Shown: positions 54,820-64,000 of the stretch, one piece after another
Position numbering within the stretch: position 1 is the stretch's first letter
How the letters are laid out: every line of letters starts with the position of its first letter
Assembly: GCA_037953625.1 (NCBI GenBank)
Contig: CM075650.1
Span: 19,039,501-19,103,500 of the forward strand
DNA from: Crotalaria pallida
Lineage: Eukaryota > Streptophyta > Magnoliopsida > Fabales > Fabaceae
Length of the DNA stretch: 64,000 nt
Direction: 5' to 3'
Program-made: the position numbers and the translations under genes
The notes under the pieces: model-generated
What the model was told of the DNA's origin: nothing
Databases searched by the model: none
Seen by the model: the letters and a program-made list of their open reading frames with translations, nothing else

Positions 54820-54827
54820 TATAAATA
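54820..54827 (+). promoter_or_regulatory. TATA box of LTR C
   Basis: TATAAATA, about 430 bp into the LTR. Confidence 0.65.
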
Positions 54828-55103
54828 GCTTTCCTTGCTCTGATTAAAGTCCATTTTTGCTCCTGAATTGCTGAAGCTCTGTTTTAGGGTTCCATAATCT
54901 TTCTGTTCGATTCTCAGTCTGTGTTGAGAGATAGAAAACGAGTGATACACTGTTACAAAGCTCACATCAAGGGCTTTGTATTGATATAAAATTTGTGAGT
55001 TGAGAGTCCCTGAATCAAGAGAACGAAGCTTGCAAAGTAAGGGTGTTGGTGCTGTCAAACCTCAGCTTCTGGTTTCTGGAGCTGACTTTGAAGCTTGATT
55101 TTG

Positions 55104-57229
55104 GTAAGCACACAAACCCTTGTGATTTCAAATCTATTCCTACCTCTAGTGCATGTTGCAGAGAACTCAATTTGACCATTTTCCCCAATTCTTAATTTGG
55201 TTTTGCATGTCAAATTCCCTGGTTTTGGTACCCTGTCCAACTCTATCAGCATGGAGTAGATTCAATGGGAATTTGTGTTGGAGCCTTTCTCTCTGCAAAG
55301 TTTTGGATCAAGCACAATTTAGAGGTAAGGGGGAAGCTTACTATTTGCTAGAATGAGGAAAAACATGTTGGTAAATAGGATGAGTCACCAAAAGACTCTA
55401 AGGGCATAGTTGGAATTAGTTTTATGGCTTGGAGGCCAATTTAAGCTCATTTCTGTTTTTGAGCAATCATAATATGATGCATGCAAGCTGTTGTGATGAC
55501 AATTTCATGACTTAATTGGATATTATGTGAATTGATGCATTAAGTTGTGATATATGTGCAATTATGTGCAATTTGAGTATCCATATTGAATGCATGCAAT
55601 ATAGATATGTTTCTGTGGTTGAACACACTAGTATTAAGGTATGTGAACTCTATTTATGAATGAAATTGGTTAAATTTGAGTATGGTGGAAAATTGTATGA
55701 AAAACCTCATTTTTCAGTGTATTTCTGCCAAATCTAACCGGTTAGTCGAAATCTATAACCAGTTAGAGACTGTCAATTTTCAAAGAAAATGAATTTCTGA
55801 AATTGGCTAAATGTCCATACCATTTGTACTCAAGTTTAAGCTAAAATTTCATACAGAGACCAATCTAAAACTATGTGTTGAGCATTGATTGGTTTAGATT
55901 GGAGGAGATGAGTTAATACCTTAATACCAAATGATAATTTCAAGAGGAAATTATGCATAAATGAAATTGGATTATGACTTAGATCTTTTGAATGATATTA
56001 TGTGTTGAACTTGAGGTATTCTGATATGCTAAGGCCTTGTGATTGGATTGAGTAGAGTATTCAAGAAAAGATTCTTTGAAAATTAGTAGTTTTATAATCA
56101 GGTCTGTAATTCTAACCGGTTAGGTGATGATGTAACCGGTTAGTACCTGAAACTTAAAAATAAAAGTTAAGTTTTTGAGTAAGGATTTGTTAATACCAAT
56201 GAGTAATTCTCTCAATCCAGGTCTATGAGCATATGCTAAATTTAAATTCAAAGGTGAATTTTATTGGTAAAGCCATACCTCAAGATATCATTCAGAAGTT
56301 GTGGTTTCTAAGTCATAATAATGGAATTAAAGGGAACACGACCCTGTACTCTAGGAGTACTAAACTGATGCAACCTACTTGATGACACATTCCGGGAATG
56401 TGGCCATTGTCTGGGACATGGTTTCTTGGACACGTTCTGGGAACGTGATGCACACTCTGGGAGTGGTGCTTGATTTTATTCCAAGTATGGTTTGCGATAC
56501 GTTCTGGGAACGTATGTTAGTGTTCTGGGAACACATTGGTATAATAATGGAATTAAAGATAAAACCAACCTTGATGATTGTGCATTCATATAGAATGGAA
56601 GTTTGGTTGGTAGGAACGTTTATCATATTCTGGGAATATGAGGAGGGTACTCCGGGAGTACCAAATTGTAACCTACTTGATGACACATTATAGATATGTG
56701 GCCAGTGTCTGGGACCTGGTTATATACGTTCTGGGAACGTATGATAGTGTTCTGGGAACACATTGATAAGCAACCTACTGGATGACAAATTATAGATATG
56801 TGGCCAGTGTCCGGGACCTGGTTTTTATACGTTCTGGGAACGTATGCGTTCTGGGAACGTGATGCACACTCTGGGAGTGATGCTTATTTATCCAAGTATG
56901 GTTTGCTACACGTTCTGGGAACGATATGCACACTCTGGGAGTGAATGCTTATCATCCAAGTATGGTTTGGCATTACGTTCTGGGAACGAATGTCAGTGTT
57001 CCGGGAACACAACGGTGTATTGGATGGACGTCCAAGATGGACTTTTAGAGGCCTCAATTGTGGAAGGAAATCATGCATCATGCCACCTGCATTGAAAGAA
57101 TTACTCAGATTAACCGGGTGTGCTCATATGATTATGCATCATGACTTGCTACATGTTAACTTGTGGATGTTAGTTTTATTCTCATTTGATTATGCAAATA
57201 TGTATAGCTAACCCCCATGCCCTTATTAG
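55104..57229 (+). other. Candidate LTR leader intron, LTR C
   Basis: Donor-like ttttgGTAAGCAC at 55104 and acceptor-like ccccatgcccttattAG at 57228-57229. The latter is nearly identical to LTR RB's site at 39953-39954. The hairpin array is inside. No transcript evidence. Confidence 0.3.
56340..57015 (+). repeat. Hairpin array, LTR C
   Basis: About twenty hairpins with a constant triloop YGG and varied arms: ACATTC/GAATGT, ACGTTC/GAACGT, CACTC/GAGTG, GTGTTC/GAACAC, CATATTC/GAATATG, GTACTC/GAGTAC. Confidence 0.9.
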
Positions 57230-57905
57230 GTGTTGATCGTGCATCTAGCTTGCACAAGAATCAGTAAGGGGAGATGTCCCTTAGGTGCTTGCAGGGTGTA
57301 GAAAATGTGGGTTGGGAACCCGTTGTGCAGATATCGAGGATCCGACCAGAAGGATGTTTGGACAAGGGACCAGTGACCAGCTCTATGACATTTCTATTTT
57401 TAATAGAATTTATATGATACATATTTTGGAAAAAGGTATCATAAAAGGAATTCAGTTTCATCATAATACTTATTTGATAATAATGGACTTGTTACACTTG
57501 ATATATTTTAGGAGGGTAATATGGTGATTTTACTATGTTTCCGCAAACTCTGATTTTACTAGTCACCTTCATTATTAATCAAGTGTTTATGAAAATAAAT
57601 TTTCCAGGGAAGGGATAATTTCTTATTTTCAGATCTTTCTCCAACGATAACAAGTCCAAGTATTCTTAAACTTATTACTTTTCTTATAAAGTAAGATGAT
57701 ATACAAGGAGTGTTACATTTACTAGGCGTTGTTAATTTGTTTCCACTCTATATATCATAATTATATTATTTACAAAAGTTTTTTTTATTCATATAATTTA
57801 AAGTAATTATCCTATGTGAAAAATACACTTTTTATACTTTGATATATTCAATATTAAATTATTTTTAATACTTCCAAATTTCTAACTTCATGATTTGTCT
57901 ATATG

Positions 57906-57919
57906 TACTCCCTCTGTCC
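57906..57919. other. Orphan Stowaway-like terminus
   Basis: TACTCCCTCTGTCC followed by tttattataaaacccc resembles a Tc1/mariner-type MITE tip. I found no matching inverted end nearby, so it is only a remnant. Confidence 0.4.
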
Positions 57920-58119
57920 TTTATTATAAAACCCCTTTGAATATTTTTACTTCTATCAAGATTGATAAATTTTATACTAAAATTGATATGTTGTTCCAAA
58001 AATACCCTTTTACTAATAATTTGAAAGTACTAAATTACCCCTTTAGTTATAGTTAATATTAACCTAATACTCTACCCTTTGTTGTCCATAAGACCAGTAT
58101 GTTAACCTAATATCACTCT

Positions 58120-58330
58120 CACTCACACACAGCAGCCGCACAATACAGCCACACAATACACCGTCTACCTCATCTTCTCCCTGCGAAGCTGCTGCTCCGT
58201 CTCCCTCTTCCCACACTCGCTAGTCGCTGCTGTCGCTGGCGTTGAATCGCTGCTGCCGCGTCGTTGCTCTGTCTCCCTCTTCTCTCACCGTCGTCAATTC
58301 TTTCTCTCTCAAGGACTCAAGGTATATATT
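58120..58330 (+). other. GC-rich leader-like segment in CACTA-like element 2
   Basis: Rich in CTG/CCG and ctccctcttc strings, with aaggactcaag/gtatat at its end that could be an exon edge. It resembles 634-960 in composition and position inside an element. Confidence 0.4.
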
Positions 58331-59719
58331 TTTTTCTTCATATTTAGATTTTAAGGTTAGGTTTTTAGCCTTCTAAAATTATTTTCTTGACTTGTCTTTC
58401 GAATTTTACCGGTAATTTTTTTGCTGGTGTGGAGCCGCCACTGGATCGTCAGCGACCGATGTAACAACCCGACTTTCGTAACTCAAAATAATTAACTTTT
58501 ATTTATTAAAGTTTCAAAAATGAGGCCCAATTTTTTTTTTTAAAAACATTGTTGAAGTATTTGAAAACGTTGTTAAAAAGTTCTTGGTGTTCTCAACACC
58601 CTTTTCCGAAAACCGAGTTGTTACTAAACCTTTGTTTACATAAAACTTTCATCTCCATACGTGACTTGGTTCCAAAAAGGTAGGAGTCAAAAATATTCAT
58701 TACGGTTTCCCAAAAGATTATGTTATTGGTTCATTCAAAAGAAAGTATTCCCCAATACAGAATTAAAACTTGGCTTAGTTACATAATTGGCTCATGGCTC
58801 GGTAATCCTTAACTCAAACACTCACCACAAATCTGAACTAACATCACTATCTCTAAATCTTCCTATCGAAAACAATCGGGTGAAGTTCCTCCTTCTTCTT
58901 GCGTCCTCTCCTCTCTCTCGAGGATGATGCCCTTCTTGTTGTTGTCCCCTCATTGCTAATGGATTCCGGCTCCACTCCATTGAGAATGGAAGAATTCCTC
59001 CGAGTCTCGTACCGAACCTTCTCTGCGTAGCTCCTATATCCTCGTACGGTGACTTGTCCCAAGTGAGGCTCCAAATTAGCTCCACTTAGTTGGTGTTCCG
59101 GATCTGGGATCATGATCTGGGTGTAGCCGGTCCATACCCAGCCGCATGGGGTTTGCTTCCAACCCCTTCCATACTTACTCCATGTGGTGACTTTCATACA
59201 ATACTCCACCTGCCCGTTGAGATACCAGCAGCACCGATATGCCAACGAACAGGAGAGAGTAAGCAATCCGAACGACGTATCGCCGACGGTGTGGGATTAC
59301 AGTAGGCAAGGTACTAGGACAATAAACACATAACAAACAACACACATACAACATAGCATTCAAGCATATTATCAACATCATTATCATTATTGTCTTTCAT
59401 TATTAACATCCTTATTATCCTCATTATTATCATCTTCATTTTCTTACCAACTTACTTTCACTTCTCATAAACATCCTTTCTTTCTCATTCTCTTCCTTCT
59501 CACAATTATAAACCTTTTCTTATCAAGTCTTATTAATTCATAACCTTCAATAATTGGGGAATTTTAACATATCATCGCGGTATTCATCTCGCTCTCTATT
59601 ATCACTCACGTCTACATCTCCTCGGTCATCCACCCAACTTAGTCGGAAGCAAACAGGAGTACAAGACCTTTACCGTGCGGGCACGACAGCTGCCTCAACA
59701 ATCAATTGGCTCCAAGCCA

Positions 59720-59820
59720 GGAGAACTGTAGAAAAATCGGGTACAGTCTCGATTCAAATCATATCATTTCAATTCATATATAATCAACGCACACTGTAGA
59801 AAACTCGGGTACAGTGGCAA
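59720..59820 (-). repeat. Hairpins in LTR F
   Basis: Two hairpins, ACTGTA-gaaaaatcggg-TACAGT and CACTGTA-gaaaactcggg-TACAGTG, in the relative place of the other arrays. Confidence 0.5.
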
Positions 59821-60289
59821 ATCAAGATGCCCCACTCCAGTCCCTCTCACTGTTCAAGATTTGCAATCTAGGGGGCGTCAGTACTATTCTAGTTGCGCTG
59901 CAGAACTTACCACGGCATTGGACCCAGTCCCTACCACGTTCGTATACCACATGTGGAGTTCGTTCTGCCTAGAAAGTACTCAAGACTTCTTGACGTTTCA
60001 CCGTCATCGTCCTCCCCTAATGCAATCTCCACCTGAGTATCCGCAAATACCCATGGTTTCTTCCTCTCCACTACTTCGCACTCTCATACCTCACCGCTTA
60101 TGTCTTTTGGAGTCTTTTATCTTTTTTAATTATCCTAAGGTCGGCCCATCCTTCGTGCATTCCTTCAATGAGTCCCGACCACTAACTTTGCACAATCTTT
60201 CTCTCATCAATTCTCACATCGCACAGAGCTGGGATCATCTCAACAACTTGCCTCTCATTTCACAATCTGTCTCAACAATCTCATTCGTC

Positions 60290-60850
60290 AATCTTTTCTC
60301 AAAACAACTTTACATAAACTTTCTCAAAAATCTCACTTCAAAAACTTTTCTAGAAATCACATTTTATAAGTTTTCTCAAAATCTCGTCTCATCATCTTTC
60401 TTGAAACCTCACATCATAATTTTTCACAAAATTTCATTTCATAATCTTTCTCGAAATATCTTTTCAAAAACTTTCTCAAAATATCTTTTTCACAAAACAA
60501 CGTTTCGTAAACTCATCCATAAAATCTCCTTTCATAAGTTTTCTCAAAACCAAATTTCACAAACTTTCTAAAAATCTCTTTTCATGAAACTTCCAAAAAT
60601 CTCCTTTCACAATTTCTGAAAATTTATTTTCACAAAGTTTCTAAAATTCCCATTTCGCAAGCTTTTCTGAAAATACATTTTATAATTTTCTTCAAAAACT
60701 TCTTTTCGTAAACCTTTTCAAAAATCTCTTTTCATAAATCTTTTCAAAAATCTCTTTTCACAGACCTTTTCCAAAATCCACTTTCCCAAACCTTTTCAAA
60801 AATCTCTTTTCAAAAACATTTTTCAAAAAATCCATTTTACTGAGCGCTAA
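60290..60850 (-). repeat. Degenerate ~30-bp tandem repeats in LTR F
   Basis: About eighteen imperfect units of the type ttctcaaaatctcatttca or ttttcaaaaatctcttttca. A 236-codon plus-strand frame (59861-60571) passes through them and is an artefact of the repeat. Confidence 0.8.
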
Positions 60851-62661
60851 TGGAGGAGCAAGCTCAACTCAACACTAGTCTCTTTCCAAAAACATAAACA
60901 AAGGAGCCAAGCTCCACTCGGATCACATCTCACTTTAGTAACAACATTACTTTCCCCAGCTCTGGCTCGTCCTTGACATTATCATCAACTTTCCCCAATC
61001 TCTACTCTTATCTCATTTCTAATCAATCTCTTATCCTTCATCATTATTTCTTTCTCCTTGTGCCTTTACTTTCAATTCTATTACCTCTACAACTTATTCA
61101 TTTCATTTTCATTTTCTTTTTCAGGACGTAACAGACGTCGATCAGTATATTACTCATTTTAATCAACAGTATTCAAATTCATCATGCATAATTAAATCAA
61201 TAAATATAAACATGCTATTAACATACAAACATCACACAACAACAATGTGGTCTTTGTCACCTTCGTATAAGTGGCCACACAACACAAACAATTGCCACTA
61301 TACTACTGACTCCGAACCACTTAGTTCCGATCTTTGAGATGATACGGAACGTCCTAATAAGTCACCTAAATACCACGGTGTCTTAGGAAAGCTTCTCTCT
61401 CACCTGAGGTCCAGCAATAAAATGCGTACCGTCTCCTCGGATCCTTTTTGCTGCCGGCTGCCCCAATCCCTCGTCTATACCATTCCTCGTATTAAATAAA
61501 ACACACTTACGTTACTAACGTGTATTAAGAAAATCTCTTCTTAGCTCGAGACACTTTCCGTTACTTATCGAAAGACTTAAAACACTATTGTTTTATCAAA
61601 ACAACTCCCATATTTTCTAGTACTCTAAATATTTCAAAACCATTTGAAAACATCATATGAAATGATTTAAATCATTTGGTTTGGTTGCTGGTCCGTTTTG
61701 GGCAGCACCTTAACCATGTTCGAAATCACCGAAAAATTCATCATTTTAAATCTGGCTTTTCTCAAATCAAATATCACTTGAAGACTTTACTTTAAATCAC
61801 TTGAACACATTTTCAAAGTTAAGAAACAATTTTAAATGATTCTGGACAGCAAAAGGGTTACTTCACAAAATCACTTTATTAAAAATTCGAAAACATCGTA
61901 AAAGCATTTTTAATTTCAAATACTTCTTTAACTCAAATTTAACACTTTAAAACTCAAACTTTTGTCTTAAAACAATTCTTGGACAGCCATCAAATACAAT
62001 CTAAAAATCTTAAATAAATCGAATGGAATTATCTTAAAACCAATTAATTTCAAAACCAATTGCACACTCAAATATTTTTCAAACATCGACTGACACACAA
62101 CCACAACAACACTTAAATGAATTAAATCATACAAGCAATTAATTAATCATTTAATTTAATTATAAATCAAACACTTATTTACTTAATTATTTTCTAAACA
62201 TTTTTATTTTCATTTTCATAAAACAAAACACTTAGGCATTCACATACTCACAAGGATATATATCAAGCACAACAATTCAATTCTTTTCAAAAATCACCAT
62301 ATGAATTTAATGCAACTAAATTTCTTGAGCTTATCTACACTACATAGCCGAATGGAATCAACGAAAGCAAGTCAAGAATTACAAACAAAACACATAAATC
62401 AATTTAACTTATTTCAAGCAATTAAATTCCACTTTCTTTCTCATGAATCAAGATGATTTACTCTTCCTTTTGTATTTTCTTAACTTAAATCAACTTGTTA
62501 AATCAAGCATTATATCAAAATCTTATTTTTGATGCCAAAACCGAATGCAAACAAATAATTACAACACAATTTCAAACAAATTCACCTAACATAATTCTTA
62601 AAGACACACTCATTACTCCAAGTCAATTCATGAGAAAAAGGATCCTAGTCTACTTATCAAG

Positions 62662-64000
62662 TGTAACAGCCCGCAAATTCCTCGTATTATTTTAAAATAC
62701 TAAAGAGATTTATTTTTCGAGAAAAGTGTTTTTGAAAGAGTATTTTCTCAAATGAATTTCTTAATTCACATTTTCAAAGTGATGAGTGACTTTTAAAGAA
62801 ATGATTTTCATGAAATGCTAATATGAGTTTTAGAAATTGAGTTTTGGTATGGTTATGTGTTTACAATTTTTATGCTTTAAAAGATTTATGATTTTTATAC
62901 ATGAGTCATTTTATGATGAAAAGATTTATTTTTCTATGCATGTGAGTGTATGTATGCACGATTTGGCTATGTATGTGTTTACTTAGGGTTATATGGAAAT
63001 TAAATTATTGGAAGAATATGATAATGCATGTATGTGTGTTTATGTGTGTGATACGTGTATGTATGTATGTATGCATGCTAGAATTTCATTTTATTTTAAG
63101 ATAAGAAGCTTATGGGTAGATTAGAACCAAAAGAGAATTAAAGGGGTAGAAAAACTTAATTAGTAGGATAATTTAGACATGAAGTGACTTAAAGCCTAAA
63201 CCTACTCCTAGGTGTTCCTTTGCTAAACACCACCCATGCAACAATTTGAGTTGCCAAAGTTGCCCCTCCCATTTGCACACCCATGGCCGAATTGTACAAG
63301 GGCAAAGGAGGAAGTGCACAAATTGCCTATATAAGTCTTACACCTTAGTTCATTTGCACACAATAATTCACTTCCATTTCTTCATTTCCTTCATTCTAAA
63401 CACATTTACTCTAAGAGCAAGCCAAGCTCTTAGAGAAAGAAAAGAGAGGAAGGTCGTGAGTGAGAAGGAGGGAGGAGAAGGAGACCAAGCCAAAAACCCT
63501 AGAGCTTCCTTGAAGAACCAAGACATTAGAAGCTAGAAGACCTTGATTTGGTGGGTAGTTCGAAAATCATGAAGGAAGTTGTAATAGTTTAGATTTTCTT
63601 TTTGATCTTGAGATCTTTCTTTCTTTTCTTCTTTGCATGTCAATTTTTCAAAGCTTAAATGATGAGTACAAGTGTGTTTGTGCTTGATCATGGATTTTTA
63701 AAGCTAAAAGAAACTTGTAAATGTCTAACCAACGGACTTCAAAATTCGATTAAGGTTTTCATGAAAGATCTTAAAGTTTTTCAACATAAATCTTCAAGAT
63801 CTAAAAAGTTTTGAGATTTTTGTAAATTTTAAAGTATATCTCTTTGCATGTTGAACCATCTTCCTTAAAACCGTGAACCATGATGTGATTAAGGGTTTAT
63901 TTGATAAATAAATGTGAGATCTAAATTCGGTTGGTAATAAAGTTAATATCTTTGGTGTTGCATGTTGATTTGATGATGATCTTGATGATTTGAGTTCATG
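62662..64000 (+). mobile_element. LTR H, 5' part
   Basis: Starts TGTAACAGCCC. TATA box TATATAA at 63328, GAGA-rich leader (63420-63490), donor-like ggtgg/GTAGTT (about 63560), then T-rich sequence like the Tekay LTR (aaccgtgaaccatgatgtga, catgttg). Continues past the window. Non-coding. Confidence 0.6.
63328..63334 (+). promoter_or_regulatory. TATA box of LTR H
   Basis: TATATAA, about 670 bp into the LTR, followed by a C/T-rich start region. Confidence 0.55.

Larger units (their letters stand above)
54388..57717 (+). mobile_element. Solo LTR C
   Basis: 3330 bp, TGTAACACCCC...GAGTGTTACA, with perfect target duplication TTTAC (54383-54387 and 57718-57722) and no internal region. In order: AACCGGTT pair, TATA, leader, donor-like site, two more pairs, hairpin array, acceptor-like site, LTR end. 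It is the cleanest single example of the shared LTR plan. Non-coding. Confidence 0.95.
54090..58459 (+). mobile_element. CACTA-like element 2, left part
   Basis: The tip CACTACACCAAAATATGG (54090) is followed by subterminal repeats of aacaacaccatatttactgt and aaaagatgttgtc type in both orientations (54110-54385 and 57723-57740). Solo LTR C sits in the subterminal region. A GC-rich leader-like segment lies at 58120-58330. LTR F cuts it and the far end is outside the window. No transposase seen. Confidence 0.65.
58460..62661 (-). mobile_element. LTR F (minus strand), Tekay-like
   Basis: The plus strand starts TGTAACAACCCG, the complement of an LTR 3' end. On the minus strand, 61370-61500 matches the Tekay LTR near 10575-10700 (ggtgagagagaag, tcctaagacac), and 61690-61870 matches the ctgtcc/tttttcggtg region. 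No PBS follows at 58459, so it is a solo or truncated LTR. Its 5' part is cut by LTR H. The only long frames are in repeats. Confidence 0.65.

Noticed and set aside
59861..60571. 236-codon plus-strand frame
   Set aside because: It runs antisense through LTR F and its degenerate repeats; the second half is a repeat translation rich in Phe, Ser and Lys.

Overview
This is repeat-dense nuclear DNA of a flowering plant, probably a eudicot. I see no host protein-coding gene, rRNA or tRNA gene. Almost every base belongs to transposable elements nested in one another: a chromodomain Ty3/gypsy element of Tekay/Del type, an Athila-type Ty3/gypsy element, non-autonomous LTR elements, solo LTRs and CACTA-like DNA transposons. 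A legume-like source would fit the gag proteins, but that is only an impression.

Layout. 1-4576: an old LTR (family A) split by a CACTA-like element (173-3608) that carries a dead Ulp1-type protease and a LINE zinc-finger fragment. 4577-5625: unique-looking spacer with a possible SINE and a TA microsatellite. 5626 onward: an old LTR (family B), cut by a full-length Tekay element (7565-22788, TSD TACAT) and by a Tat-like element of gag-remnant type (24199-51980, TSD ATATG). The Tat-like element was hit by an Athila element (25806-36953, minus strand, TSD ACAAC), which holds a solo LTR (31778-32825, TSD TGGTC). Its downstream LTR was hit by solo LTR E (38005-51886). E contains a minus-strand solo LTR, here called RB (38749-49659, TSD AGAAC), and RB contains a LARD-like element D (40822-48149, TSD TAATT). 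From 52786 a further LTR (G) carries a second CACTA-like element (from 54090), which holds solo LTR C (54388-57717, TSD TTTAC) and a minus-strand LTR F (58460-62661). LTR H starts at 62662 and leaves the window.

The most interesting signal lies in the LTRs, not the genes. LTR families whose primary sequences have largely diverged share one plan. First come pairs of short palindromes whose starts are 20-21 bp apart; the sequence differs by family (AACCGGTT, ACTCGAGT, CTTGG..CCAAG, CGCCCAGGCG). Next is a good splice-donor-like site. At about 58-84% of the LTR there is an array of small hairpins whose arms change together from unit to unit. A pyrimidine-rich AG site and the LTR end follow. Both the pairing distance and the arm covariation look selected. 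I know of no described system that matches, but I could not search.

None of the retroelement coding regions is intact. The Tekay pol has four in-frame stops and two frameshifts; the Athila has three stops, one frameshift and the solo LTR insertion. The D and Tat-like elements have no usable coding capacity and would have moved with proteins supplied in trans.
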